Positions 36,156 through 44,402 of a stretch of 44,402 nt of DNA are shown in pieces (within the stretch, counting starts at the first letter, position 1; the number at the start of each line of letters is the position of its first letter). Made by a program: the position numbers and the translations under genes. The stretch spans positions 92,264 through 136,665 of the forward strand of contig JAGFNW010000027.1 in assembly GCA_017592665.1 (NCBI GenBank), in the 5' to 3' direction. The DNA comes from Streptosporangiaceae bacterium NEAU-GS5. Lineage in GTDB: Bacteria; Actinomycetota; Actinomycetes; Streptosporangiales; Streptosporangiaceae. Under the pieces are notes generated by a model. The model was not told the DNA's origin, ran no database searches, and saw only the letters and a list, made by a program, of their open reading frames with translations.

Positions 36156-38981
36156 ATGGAACCAACCGGCGCCGAGCCGCTCCAGCCGATCGACCCGGCG
36201 ACAATCGGGCCATACCGGCTGCTCGGGCGGCTTGGCGAAGGCGGCATGGGCACCGTATATCTGGCCATCGCGCCCAACGGGCGGGTGGTGGCCGTGAAGG
36301 TGGTCAAGGCCCAGTTGATTCAGGACGCCGACTTCGCCCGCCGCTTCCATGGGGAAGTGGAAAACGCGCGCAGGGTGGCGTCGTTCTGCACGGCACAGGT
36401 GCTCGACAACGGCAACGGCGAAGACGGCCGTCCCTACATGGTCACGGAATACATTCCGGGCACCCCGCTCTCCAAGCAGATCTCCCAATACGGGGCGCTC
36501 GATCCGGGCACGCTGCACGGCGTGGCGCTCGGCGTGGCGGCGGCGCTGGCCGCCATCCACGTGGCCGGGCTGGTCCACCGTGACCTCAAGCCGGCCAACG
36601 TGATCCTTTCCATGTCGGGCCCCCGTGTGATCGACTTCGGCATCGCGCGCGTTCTCGATGCCGCCAGCAGCCACACCCAGTCCGGTGAGCTGCTCGGCAG
36701 TCCCGGCTGGTGGGCGCCAGAGCAGGTCAGAGGCGGCGAGGTCACGCCGTGGACCGACGTCTTCGCCTGGGGCTGCCTGGTCGCGTACGCCGGAAACGGC
36801 CGCCACCCCTACGGGCGGGGCGACGCCGTGACCCTGGCGGCCCGCGTCCTCAACGGGCCGCCCGACCTTGGCACTCTCCCCGCGCCCCTCGATGAGCTGG
36901 TCCGCCAGGCCACCCACCAGGACCCCTTCCGCCGGCCCACGGCCCAAGACCTGCTCATCGCCCTCGTCGGCGGCTCCGTGCCGATGCCGCCCTCAATGCG
37001 TTCGGCCACCGCGGCGACCGAAAACCAGGCCACCCGCGTCCTGACCGAGTCCTGGAGCCCACCCCCCAACGTCGCCGATGAGCCCGACGCCACCCAAATC
37101 CTGGCCGTCTCCAACAAGACGGCCGAATACACGGCCCCCGGCAACCTTCCCCCAGCCTCCGCCACCCCCAACGGCGCCTCCCACGGAGCCCCGAGCGCAG
37201 GAGCCCCCGGCACCGCGGCCCCGACCACGGCAACCCCCGGAGCGGGCGCCCCTGGGACGGCAGCCCCCAACGCCGCAACCCCCAGCCCAGGCACCCCTGG
37301 GACGGGAACCCCCAGCACAGGAGCCCGCAACACAGGCACCCCCAACGCAGGCACCCCCAACGCGGGAACCCCCAACGCGGGAACCCCCAACGCCGCAGCC
37401 CCGGGCACAGGCACCGCCAGCACGGGAGCCCCCAACACGGGAGCCCCGAACACCGGAGCTCCCAGCACAGGCATCCCCAACACGGGCACCGCCAGCACCA
37501 TGCCCAGCCCTCTTCCGACCGCCTCTCCGTCCACCACCCAGCCGTCCAACCGCCAACCATCCGGAGACTTCGGCCCCTCAGCAGGCCTCCGCCAGCCAGG
37601 AGTCACCGACGACTTCGGCGGCGCTTCCGCCGGCCCAAGCGGCGGCCGCAACCCGAGCTACCCGGAGACCAAGTCCCCCGAATTAGCCCCGCCCAGCAGC
37701 TCCACCCCCTCCAGCCCCGGCTCAAGTAGCCGCCCAACCGCAGATGGCCGCCCAGGCACAGACCGCCGCCCAGGCGCGAGTGGCCCCCCAGGCGCAGACG
37801 GCTACCCAGGCGCAGACGGCTACCCAGAACCGGCGGCCGCAGGAGCCCCCGGCTTTCCCCTTGCCGCGGCGGCCGGCACCGTGGAAACCCGCCGGCGCCG
37901 GACAAAGGGCATGCGATGGCTGCTGGCCGCAGCCGCCGTGGCCGCAGCCCTGGCCACCGCACTCGGCACCCTCGTGGCGACGGGAGCGCTCGACGGCGCC
38001 AGGAATACCGCCAACAGCACAGGCGACGCCACCAAAGCAGGCGTTGCCCCACCTGTGGCCGCCGCCGACTGCACAAAGGCGAGCACGACCGACTACAACG
38101 GCGACGGCAAGGACGACCAGATCGCCGCCGATCCCACAAAGGGCACCGTAAAGGTCGGCAACGACGACCTCGTCCTGACCGGTGGAGACGCGACCGCCGC
38201 CCAAGACGGGTTCGGCACATCCGTGGCCACCGGGCATCTCAACGACGACGGCTGCCTCGACGTGATCATCGGCGCGCCTTTCGCGGACGCCAAGGGCAAG
38301 CGGGACGCCGGCAGTATGTATGTGTTCTTCGGCGGCCCAGAGCACAAGCAGCTCACGATCACCGCCAACGACCCCGAAGCGGGTGGGCACTTCGGCCGCT
38401 CGCTAGCCGCGGCAGAGCTGGGCGATGCCGGCGCACTGGTCGCAGTCGGCGAGCCCGGACGCGACGCCGACGGAGCGGTCGACACCGGCGCCGTCCACCT
38501 GTACAAGATCACCGACAAGCTCCAGAGCTGGACTCCGATGATCAGCCAGGACTCCCCCGGCGTGCTCGGCAACAGCGAGACCGGCGACCAATTCGGCTGG
38601 TCGCTGGCGCTCGGGCATCTAGGCGGCGACGCCGACCGTCCTGACCTGGCCATCGGCATCCCGTTCGAGAACAACGACGGTGTCGGCAAACAGCAGACCG
38701 AGCGCGGCCTGATCGACGCCGGCTCGATCAGCGTCATCTTCGACGTATCCGAGCCCACGACCAACTACACCAGCGCCAAGTGGGACCTCGGCCAGGCCAC
38801 GAAGGACATCCCAGAGAAGTCCGACAACCGCTTCGGTGACTCGGTCCGCTATTACGAAAAGGACAACAACGGCTACATCGCCGCCACCGTCCCCGGCCAG
38901 AACGCCACCGTGGTCTTCGTCCAGAAGAACGGCCAACAAGTCGCCCCCCTCCGCACCGACCCCGGCCTGGCCACCAACTAA
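36156..38981 (+). CDS. Membrane Ser/Thr protein kinase with extracellular FG-GAP (integrin-like) repeats
   Basis: A 941-residue receptor-type kinase. Residues ~17-275 form a complete PASTA-kinase-like catalytic domain: GEGGMG (27-32), VAVK (Lys48), HRDLKPAN (141-148, Asp143), DFG (160-162), APEQV. Residues ~290-580 are a cytoplasmic Pro/Thr/Ala/Gly-rich linker with 5-residue repeats (GTPNA). A membrane helix follows at ~585-610 ([18 protein letters not shown]). The extracellular part ~632-930 has FG-GAP/beta-propeller repeats with [45 protein letters not shown]. No PASTA repeats are present. GGAAGGGAG lies 6 nt before the ATG. The surface domain probably senses a ligand or matrix (inference). 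Confidence 0.92.
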   Translation: MEPTGAEPLQPIDPATIGPYRLLGRLGEGGMGTVYLAIAPNGRVVAVKVVKAQLIQDADFARRFHGEVENARRVASFCTAQVLDNGNGEDGRPYMVTEYIPGTPLSKQISQYGALDPGTLHGVALGVAAALAAIHVAGLVHRDLKPANVILSMSGPRVIDFGIARVLDAASSHTQSGELLGSPGWWAPEQVRGGEVTPWTDVFAWGCLVAYAGNGRHPYGRGDAVTLAARVLNGPPDLGTLPAPLDELVRQATHQDPFRRPTAQDLLIALVGGSVPMPPSMRSATAATENQATRVLTESWSPPPNVADEPDATQILAVSNKTAEYTAPGNLPPASATPNGASHGAPSAGAPGTAAPTTATPGAGAPGTAAPNAATPSPGTPGTGTPSTGARNTGTPNAGTPNAGTPNAGTPNAAAPGTGTASTGAPNTGAPNTGAPSTGIPNTGTASTMPSPLPTASPSTTQPSNRQPSGDFGPSAGLRQPGVTDDFGGASAGPSGGRNPSYPETKSPELAPPSSSTPSSPGSSSRPTADGRPGTDRRPGASGPPGADGYPGADGYPEPAAAGAPGFPLAAAAGTVETRRRRTKGMRWLLAAAAVAAALATALGTLVATGALDGARNTANSTGDATKAGVAPPVAAADCTKASTTDYNGDGKDDQIAADPTKGTVKVGNDDLVLTGGDATAAQDGFGTSVATGHLNDDGCLDVIIGAPFADAKGKRDAGSMYVFFGGPEHKQLTITANDPEAGGHFGRSLAAAELGDAGALVAVGEPGRDADGAVDTGAVHLYKITDKLQSWTPMISQDSPGVLGNSETGDQFGWSLALGHLGGDADRPDLAIGIPFENNDGVGKQQTERGLIDAGSISVIFDVSEPTTNYTSAKWDLGQATKDIPEKSDNRFGDSVRYYEKDNNGYIAATVPGQNATVVFVQKNGQQVAPLRTDPGLATN
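37334..37393 (+). repeat. 15-bp tandem repeats in the kinase linker
   Basis: Four consecutive units: AGGCACCCCCAACGC twice, then GGGAACCCCCAACGC twice. They encode GTPNA. Less perfect 15-bp units extend over about 37190-37500, all in frame. Confidence 0.8.
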
Positions 38982-39010
38982 ACCGTCACCGCCAACCCCC
39001 CACCTCACCC

Positions 39011-39049
39011 CCCGGCCCCAGATACTCGACGTCTCGACCGGGGGCCGGG
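39011..39049. terminator. Hairpin between the converging kinase and rpfB genes
   Basis: CCCGGCCCC (39011-39019) pairs perfectly with GGGGCCGGG (39041-39049) around a 21-nt loop. It lies 30 bp after the kinase stop and about 70 bp beyond the rpfB stop on the other strand. No U-tract follows, common in GC-rich actinobacteria. Confidence 0.6.
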
Positions 39050-39120
39050 CGTCAACCACGGCGGGGCAGGGGTCAGTAGGCCAGGAGCTAGTGGACCGGG
39101 GGATTAGCTTATGGAAGGGG

Positions 39121-41430
39121 CTAGCTGAAGAGGCGGCCGCCGCAGGAGGGCCATTGGCCTCGCCAGCGGCCCTGGACGCGCTGGTAGAGCAGTTGCGCCC
39201 GATAGGTCTGCTCGGCGGCCGGCCAGTCGATGGGAGTCCTGGTGCCGCCGACGTTCTGCCACATGGACAAGCTGAACTGATACAAGCCGTAGTACGGGCC
39301 ATTCCGGTTCAACGACCTGGGGTTGCCGTGGGACTCGCAGTCGGCCAGCGCCGCCCAGTTGAGCGCGGCCACGGATGGACTGATGGGGATGGTGTGCGGT
39401 GGGAGCGCCCGCATGATCCGTATGACCGTGCCGTCCGTCGGGAAGGTATCCAATGACGGGCTGACCTGATCCCCCTTGTGCAGCTTGATATGCGCCTGGG
39501 CGAGAACGCCGCGCACAGTCTCAGCTGTGGTCTTCGCCTTCAGGCGCTTGCGCGCCGTCGCGAGGGTGATCGTGCGTTCCGTCCGTATGGTCAGGCTGAG
39601 GCCGGACATCGGGATCGGGCGGGCGGCGGGGAGTGACACCTTCACCGAGTGGCCGGTGAGGCGGAACTGCCGCAGAGCTTCGCCGACGCTGAGGGCCGTC
39701 GTCCACCGTTCTTCCTTCTTCCCGTCCACGATCAGCGTGATCGGGCGGGCGTGACGGACGACGATGATGCCGTTGTCGGCCACCGAGGAGCCGATCGCCG
39801 GGGTGATGCTGTCTTTGGGCCCGTACGTGATTCCGGCGGCGCTGAGCAGGTTGGAGACGTTTGAGTTGAAGCTGCGGAGGACGGAGTGATGGCCGTCGAC
39901 CTCGATCGAGATCTCCTTGGACAGCTTCATTCCGCCGAAGATGCCTACGGCCACTCCCGCGACAGCCGCGTACACGACGGCCGCCCAGGGCGACCGCCAC
40001 ATCGGCCGCGGACGGCGGGCGTCCAGGTCCGCATCTGCGGGTACGGCTCCCGCTGCTGGCGCGGCGGCGAGAGCGCCGGCTGTGCCGGCGATTCCGGCAG
40101 CTCCGGTGGCCCCTGCGATGTGGGGGGCGCCCAGGGCTCCCGGCATTCCAACGGCTCCTGGGGCCGCCGTGGGGGGAGCCGCTGGGGCGGCCATGAGACC
40201 GCCATGGACCTGCGCCAACGCACCGCTGGGGACGAGCCCGGCAAGCCCGTCAGCTGATGGGCCGGCGATTTGGTCGGGGTACGGGTTAGCCGTGGCACCG
40301 AGCGACGGGTGGGTCGCCATGCCAGGCAGCGGCACTGGTGCCCAAGGGGATGTCTGCCCCGGCGCGCCAGGGGGCGTCAGCCCTTGTACGCCGGAAGGGA
40401 CCAACCCCTCGACTCCGGCCGCCGACAGGTCCGCGGCGTCCCCCGGATTCAGGACGTCTGCGCTCGTGCGGGCCCCGCCGGTGGGCGCGCCATAGGGCTG
40501 GGAACGCCGCCCCTGCGGTCGAGCCGGCGGCGACGTGGGCGTCGGAGACGCCACTTGCGAGGCCGCGGGCGGAGCTGCGGGCGGGGGCGCGGACAAAGGG
40601 GACTGCTGCGAGGTGGCCTGGGAGGGGCTCACCTGGGAGGGGTTCGCCTGATTCGGTGTCGTATACGCGGGCGCGGGATAGGCGGCGTCCAGAGGGGGCT
40701 GGTCGTCGGCTCCGCGGCGGCGGGCGCCGATGTAGCCAACGTAGGAGGAGCGACTCGGCTCCCGCCCGGACTGCGGCAGCGACTCCCCCGAGGTACGGGG
40801 CTGCGGCATGGCGGGCCGGCCAGGAGACGCGGCCGAAGCGGTGAGTGGCGCCGAAGCGGTGCGTCCGGCCGAAGCGGCCCCAGCGGCGGGGGCGGCGGGC
40901 GCACCAGGGAAAGGCCCTGCAGGCGCGGCAGCCGCAGCAGGCGCGGGCCCAGCCGAGGCGGGCGCGCCGGGGATAGGCCCTGCCAGCGCGGCCGGACCGG
41001 GGGCAGCCGAGGCACGGGGGGCGGGCGCGGGCGCGGCGGAGGCACGCGCGGCGGGCGCGGAGGCACGGGGGGCCTGGGCGGGGGTGGTGGGGGGGCCAGG
41101 GATGGGGGGGCCAGGGATGGGGGGGCCAGGGATGGGGGGGCCAGGGATGGGGGGGCCAGGGATGGGGGGGCCAGGGATGGGGGGGCCAGGGATGGGGGGG
41201 CCAGGGATGGGGGTGCTGGTGGCGGGAGGGTTGGGGAGGGAAGGCTCGAGGGTGGGCGCGGGGGCGGCGGCGGGGGCGTGTTCGGGGGTGGGCGCGGCGG
41301 ATGGCGGCCCGGCCGGTGGGGGGGCGGGCTGGTCGTCGGCTGATGGGGATGTGGGGAGGTCGTCGTACGGACGGCGGCGGCGCGGGCGCTCGGGCTCCTC
41401 CCGCGAATCCTCCATTGGCGTGGAATGCAC
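39121..41430 (-). CDS. rpfB: RpfB-like resuscitation-promoting factor with long Pro-rich cytoplasmic N-terminus
   Basis: A muralytic enzyme of 769 residues that would cleave peptidoglycan and promote spore or dormant-cell revival. The first ~475 residues are Pro/Ala/Ser-rich with PGPPI repeats. One membrane helix follows (~481-502, AAVVYAAVAGVAVGIFGG), then ubiquitin-like DUF348 repeats (~504-675), and the Rpf lysozyme-like domain (~688-769) with catalytic Glu699 in LADCESHGNP, YYGLYQFSLSMW, and the second cysteine in WPSCGG. The G5 domain usual in RpfB is not visible. The low-complexity part precedes the membrane helix, so it should be cytoplasmic. GTG 41430 has GGAAGGA upstream. The gene keeps the tatD-rpfB-ksgA-ispE order, but the kinase is inserted before ksgA. 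Confidence 0.9.
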   Translation of the reverse strand: MHSTPMEDSREEPERPRRRRPYDDLPTSPSADDQPAPPPAGPPSAAPTPEHAPAAAPAPTLEPSLPNPPATSTPIPGPPIPGPPIPGPPIPGPPIPGPPIPGPPIPGPPIPGPPTTPAQAPRASAPAARASAAPAPAPRASAAPGPAALAGPIPGAPASAGPAPAAAAAPAGPFPGAPAAPAAGAASAGRTASAPLTASAASPGRPAMPQPRTSGESLPQSGREPSRSSYVGYIGARRRGADDQPPLDAAYPAPAYTTPNQANPSQVSPSQATSQQSPLSAPPPAAPPAASQVASPTPTSPPARPQGRRSQPYGAPTGGARTSADVLNPGDAADLSAAGVEGLVPSGVQGLTPPGAPGQTSPWAPVPLPGMATHPSLGATANPYPDQIAGPSADGLAGLVPSGALAQVHGGLMAAPAAPPTAAPGAVGMPGALGAPHIAGATGAAGIAGTAGALAAAPAAGAVPADADLDARRPRPMWRSPWAAVVYAAVAGVAVGIFGGMKLSKEISIEVDGHHSVLRSFNSNVSNLLSAAGITYGPKDSITPAIGSSVADNGIIVVRHARPITLIVDGKKEERWTTALSVGEALRQFRLTGHSVKVSLPAARPIPMSGLSLTIRTERTITLATARKRLKAKTTAETVRGVLAQAHIKLHKGDQVSPSLDTFPTDGTVIRIMRALPPHTIPISPSVAALNWAALADCESHGNPRSLNRNGPYYGLYQFSLSMWQNVGGTRTPIDWPAAEQTYRAQLLYQRVQGRWRGQWPSCGGRLFS
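41101..41220 (-). repeat. 15-bp G-tract tandem repeat in rpfB
   Basis: Seven perfect copies of GATGGGGGGGCCAGG (plus strand, 41101-41205) and one diverged copy. They encode PGPPI repeats on the minus strand. Each copy has a seven-G run on the template strand of rpfB. Confidence 0.92.
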
Positions 41431-41540
41431 GGATGCGTCCTTCCGGAGGAACGGACGGTTGACGACGCTAGCGGGGCGGCGGGGGGCTCCTCAACCCGAT
41501 CTACGAAATACGTCCGTGACATTTACCACGTGTTGTCCGT

Positions 41541-41582
41541 CCATTTTCTCCCGCCCGGCCATCCTCTTTCTCCCACCCGGCC
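41541..41582. repeat. Short duplication in the rpfB leader
   Basis: Two adjacent near-copies of CCATTTTCTCCCGCCCGG and CCATCCTCTTTCTCCCACCCGG on the plus strand, 110 bp upstream of the rpfB start. No known function; the rest of the 41431-41622 gap shows no clear RNA structure. Confidence 0.5.
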
Positions 41583-41622
41583 GTCCCCGCCGCCGCTCCG
41601 CAGGCAGCCGGTCACGGGCGGT

Positions 41623-42477
41623 TTACCAGGATCCGAAGGCTCTCTCGCCGTTCGCGGCGATCGCCGAAGCAAGGTCATCCACCGGCATCGACTTGGCCTC
41701 GGCCAGGCAACGCAAGGTCAACGGGATCAGGTAAGGCGCGTTCGGCTTGCCGCGGTGCGGCACGGGCGGCAGGTAAGGCGCGTCTGTCTCGACCAGTATC
41801 AACTCGGCGGGCGCCACCTGCGCCGCCGCGCGCAGGTATCCAGCGTTCTTGTACGTCACTGGACCAGAGAACGACATGAAATATCCGGCTTCAGCGCATT
41901 GCTTGGCCATCTCGGCATCCCCCGAGAAGCTGTGGAAGACCACGACATCCGGCGCCCCCTGATCCCGCAGGACGGCGAGAACGTCGTCATGAGCGTCACG
42001 ATCATGGATCACCAGGGCCTTGCCCGTCCGCTTGGCGATCTCGATGTGCGCCCGGAAGCTCGCGTGCTGGTCCTCCCGGCGCGCCCAGTCGCGAAAATAG
42101 TCGAGCCCCGTCTCCCCCACGGCCCGCACCTGCGGCCGCCCGGCCAGCGCCTCGATCTCGGCCAGCACCTCATCGGTCGCGGCGTGCGCCTCGTTGGGAT
42201 GGATGGCCGCCGCCGCGTAAACGTCCGGGTGCTCGGCGGCCACGGCCGCCCCCCACTGGGACGAGCGCAGGTCGTAGCCGACCGTCACCAGCCGCGCCAC
42301 GCCCACGGCGCGCGCCTCGTCCAGGATCCGGGCCACGGACGCCTCGGCCGCCTGGGCGGCCAGCGCCACCGGATCTCCCGAGGACGCCTTCCGCTCCCCG
42401 ACCATGATGTCGAGATGGCAATGGCTGTCGAAGACGGGCGTGTCCAGCGGCTCGGGCGGGACCGGAAGCGTACTCAC
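41623..42477 (-). CDS. tatD: TatD-family metal-dependent DNase/hydrolase
   Basis: An amidohydrolase-fold 3'-5' nuclease family member of 284 residues. Metal-site motifs are FDSHCHLD at the start, GETGLDYFRD (~110), VIHDRDAHDD, VVFHSFSGDAEMAKQCAEAG, and ETDAPYLPPVPHRG near the end. These are typical in order. GTG 42477 is preferred; the frame is open to 42531 with weaker GTGs. It follows metG after 230 bp that hold 30-bp tandem repeats, and precedes rpfB, the order seen in mycobacteria and other Actinobacteria. Confidence 0.93.
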   Translation of the reverse strand: MSTLPVPPEPLDTPVFDSHCHLDIMVGERKASSGDPVALAAQAAEASVARILDEARAVGVARLVTVGYDLRSSQWGAAVAAEHPDVYAAAAIHPNEAHAATDEVLAEIEALAGRPQVRAVGETGLDYFRDWARREDQHASFRAHIEIAKRTGKALVIHDRDAHDDVLAVLRDQGAPDVVVFHSFSGDAEMAKQCAEAGYFMSFSGPVTYKNAGYLRAAAQVAPAELILVETDAPYLPPVPHRGKPNAPYLIPLTLRCLAEAKSMPVDDLASAIAANGERAFGSW

Positions 42478-42560
42478 GTTGCCCAAGCTTGCCACCACAC
42501 CACGCGGCCGCTCACCGACCCAGCCGCGCAAAGGTTTCTATCTCGGCATCGACGCGCATA

Positions 42561-42650
42561 ACCGAGCTCGGCGTCCCCGGCGCGCACATCACCGAGCTCG
42601 GCGTCCCCGGCGCGCACATCACCGAGCTCGACATCGCTGGCGCGCAGGCC
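42561..42650. repeat. 30-bp tandem repeats between metG and tatD
   Basis: Two identical 30-bp units (42561-42590 and 42591-42620, starting ACCGAGCTCGGCGTCCCCGG) and a third diverged copy to 42650; a weaker partial copy precedes them. The 42478-42707 gap holds nothing else certain. Confidence 0.9.
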
Positions 42651-42707
42651 AACGCGTACCCCCTTCACCTGCCGCACGCCGCAACCGCGCCCTTGCCGGT
42701 CGCGGCA

Positions 42708-44255
42708 CTAGTCGAGGCGCGGGAACAGGACCTCGCCCTTGGTCACCGACACACCGGCCGGCAGCCGGCCCCAGTCGGCGGCCTCGGAGATCCGCTGGTC
42801 GGCGAGAGCCCCCAGCGCGACCTCGGCCCCCAGCGACACCCACAGCCTCTCGCTGGTCGCCGGCATGACCGGATTGAGCAGCACCGCGACGCCCCTGAGC
42901 GCCTCGGCGGCCGTGTAGAGGATCGTGGCCAGCCGCGCCTGCGCCTGCGGCGACTCGTCCTTGGCCACCTTCCACGGCGCCTGATCGCTCAGATAGCCGT
43001 TGACCTGGCGGACGAAGTCGAAGACCGCGCCGAGCCCGCCGGCGAAGTCGAGGTTGTCGCCGATCGCCTTGTCGGCCGCGGCCACCGCGGCCGACAGCCC
43101 GTCGGCGATGGCCTGCTCGGCCGGCCCGGCGTCGGCCGCGGCCGGAAGCGCGCCGTCGAAATACTTCCCGACCATGGCCGCCACCCGCGAGGCGAGGTTG
43201 CCGTAGTCGTTGGCCAGCTCAGAGGTGTAGCGGGCGGCGAAATCCTCCCACGAGAACGCGCCATCCTGGCCGAACGGAATGGCGCGCAGGAAGTAATAAC
43301 GATAGGCGTCGACACCGAAGTGCTCGGTCAGCTGCCGCGGCGAGATGCCGGTCAGATTGGACTTGCTCATCTTCTCGCCGCCGACCATGAGCCAGCCGTT
43401 GGCGAAGACCCTGCCGGGCAGCCGCAGTCCGTTGGCCAGCAGCATGGCCGGCCAGATCACCGCGTGGAACCGCAGGATGTCCTTGCCCACCAGGTGCACG
43501 TCGGCCGGCCAGGTCTGGTCGAACTTGGCCTGGTCGGAGCCATATCCAACGGCCGTGGCGTAGTTGAGCAGCGCGTCGATCCAGACATAGATGACGTGCT
43601 TGGGGTCCCACGGGATGGGGATCCCCCAGTCGAACGTGGACCGGGAGATCGACAGGTCCTGCAGGCCTTGCCGGACGAACTGGACGACCTCGTTGCGCGC
43701 GGAGGCGGGCTGGATGAAGTCGGGATTGGCGTCGTAGTGCTCCAGCAGGCGCTCGCCGTACTCGGAGAGCTTGAAGAAGTAGTTGTCCTCCTCCAGCCAC
43801 TCGACGGGGCGCTTGTGGATAGGGCAGAGCTCGCCCTCGAGCAGCTCGCCCACCACCTTGTACTCCTCGCAGGAGACGCAGTAGGGGCCGGTGTAGCTGC
43901 CCTTGTAGATCTCGCCCTTGTCGTAGAGATCCTGGACGAACTCCTGCACCCGCTGCGTGTGCCGCGGCTCGGTGGTCCTGATGAAGTCGTCGTTGGCGAT
44001 CTCGAGGTGCTTCCAGAGCGGCTTCCATGCTTCCTCGACCAGCTTGTCGCACCACTCCTGCGGGCTCACCCCGTGGGCCTCGGCGGTGCGCATGATCTTC
44101 TGCCCGTGCTCGTCCGTGCCCGTGAGATACCACACGGACTCTCCTCGCTGGCGGTGCCAGCGCGTCAGGACGTCGCCCGCGACGGTCGTGTAGGCGTGAC
44201 CGAGATGCGGGGCGTCGTTGACGTAGTAGATCGGCGTCGAGACGTAGAAGGCCAT
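42708..44255 (-). CDS. metG: Methionyl-tRNA synthetase
   Basis: Charges tRNA-Met in the cytoplasm. The 515-residue class I synthetase has FYVSTPIYYVNDAPHLGH with HLGH at 17-20, a zinc-type insert (YCVSCEEY and LCPIHKRPV, ligands C-x2-C and C-x2-H), and GGEKMSKSN near 292-300. The anticodon-binding helical domain follows (NDYGNLASRVAAMVG). It lacks the C-terminal tRNA-binding EMAP-like domain of longer MetG proteins. ATG 44255 gives the conserved start. It is followed upstream by a transposase end only 30 bp away. Confidence 0.97.
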   Translation of the reverse strand: MAFYVSTPIYYVNDAPHLGHAYTTVAGDVLTRWHRQRGESVWYLTGTDEHGQKIMRTAEAHGVSPQEWCDKLVEEAWKPLWKHLEIANDDFIRTTEPRHTQRVQEFVQDLYDKGEIYKGSYTGPYCVSCEEYKVVGELLEGELCPIHKRPVEWLEEDNYFFKLSEYGERLLEHYDANPDFIQPASARNEVVQFVRQGLQDLSISRSTFDWGIPIPWDPKHVIYVWIDALLNYATAVGYGSDQAKFDQTWPADVHLVGKDILRFHAVIWPAMLLANGLRLPGRVFANGWLMVGGEKMSKSNLTGISPRQLTEHFGVDAYRYYFLRAIPFGQDGAFSWEDFAARYTSELANDYGNLASRVAAMVGKYFDGALPAAADAGPAEQAIADGLSAAVAAADKAIGDNLDFAGGLGAVFDFVRQVNGYLSDQAPWKVAKDESPQAQARLATILYTAAEALRGVAVLLNPVMPATSERLWVSLGAEVALGALADQRISEAADWGRLPAGVSVTKGEVLFPRLD

Positions 44256-44285
44256 ACATAAAGCCTAGATGATCGATTCCAAGGG

Positions 44286-44402
44286 TCAGTGGTCATAGGC
44301 GGTCAGTGCGCGCATGACGGGCTGGCCAGTCTGGTCGTTGTGCCAGATCGCTGCGGTGAGTGCGAGGATGCGCTGCAGGACGCGGACGGCCACGCCTGCG
44401 GG
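44286..44402 (-). CDS. C-terminal end of an IS982-like transposase (cut by window edge)
   Basis: The last 38 residues of a DDE transposase: RVLQRILALTAAIWHNDQ and a C-terminal ALTAYDH before the stop. The AAIWHN...L.AYDH ending is typical of IS982-family transposases in actinomycetes. The rest lies to the right of the window, so intactness and the terminal inverted repeats cannot be judged. It ends 30 bp upstream of metG, so any insertion-borne sequence could affect metG transcription. Confidence 0.7.
   Translation of the reverse strand, partial: PAGVAVRVLQRILALTAAIWHNDQTGQPVMRALTAYDH

Noticed and set aside
41431-41622. A c-di-AMP (ydaO-type) riboswitch in front of rpfB, as found for other rpf genes
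   Set aside because: I could not find the conserved core sequences or pairing; the leader is short and GC-rich with only a small duplication. A covariance-model search would settle it.
42561-42650. CRISPR-like 30-bp repeats
   Set aside because: The copies are directly adjacent with no spacers and there are no cas genes.

Overview
This is a GC-rich (about 70%) actinobacterial chromosome segment. Tightly packed, overlapping genes, many GTG/TTG starts, a TamR-type regulator, and the gene sets metG-tatD-rpfB-ksgA-ispE and pth-rplY-prs-glmU all point to Actinomycetota. The FG-GAP-tailed Ser/Thr kinase and overall style fit a Streptosporangiales-like organism, but the genus cannot be fixed from the sequence alone.

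Layout. (1) 1-4897: the start of a SigE-family sigma factor (minus strand, cut by the window edge), then a plus-strand run of tdh, kbl, an APS kinase fused to a degenerate ATP-sulfurylase domain, and a TauE/SafE-type transporter. (2) 4869-19038: a sulfation and polysaccharide island. It holds a GH26-like lipoprotein (minus); a plus-strand six-gene unit (Wzz-like, Wzy-like, an APH-fold phosphotransferase, sulfotransferase, Wzx-like flippase, sulfotransferase), every adjacent pair overlapping; and a converging minus-strand unit (polyprenyl glycosylphosphotransferase, cysQ, cysD, cysN, sulfotransferase, GT2, WecG-like glycosyltransferase). (3) 19091-22860: core genes pth, rplY, prs, glmU (minus). 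(4) 22861-25309: tRNA-Gln(UUG), a fatty-acid desaturase with three evenly spaced inverted repeats upstream, and a TetR regulator with a long charged helical tail. (5) 25404-29888: a polyphosphate neighbourhood: PHO-box-like repeats, ppk1, a MutT1-like Nudix/histidine-phosphatase fusion, and a CYTH-CHAD protein. (6) 29912-31625: a VOC protein, trans-aconitate methyltransferase and its divergent TamR-like MarR regulator, with two palindromes between them. (7) 31786-44255: ABC-F ATPase, ispE, a small exported protein, ksgA, a Ser/Thr kinase with a surface FG-GAP domain, an unusual RpfB-like protein, tatD and metG. (8) 44286-44402: the C-terminal end of an IS982-like transposase.

How the genes work together. 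The strongest system is a probable sulfated extracellular polysaccharide pathway. CysD/CysN makes APS, the fusion protein phosphorylates it to PAPS, three PAPS-type sulfotransferases would use it, and CysQ removes the by-product PAP. The polysaccharide would be started on a polyprenyl carrier, extended by GT2 and WecG-like enzymes, flipped and polymerised by Wzx/Wzy-like proteins. No PAPS or sulfite reductase lies in the window, which favours sulfation over assimilation, although those genes could be elsewhere.

A second theme is short tandem repeats at gene ends. They lie at the 3' ends of the ABC-F gene and of ksgA (covering the stop codons), between metG and tatD, and as 15-bp in-frame repeats inside both the kinase and rpfB. 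The convergent gene junctions that leave a gap hold either such repeats or, between the kinase and rpfB, a simple hairpin.
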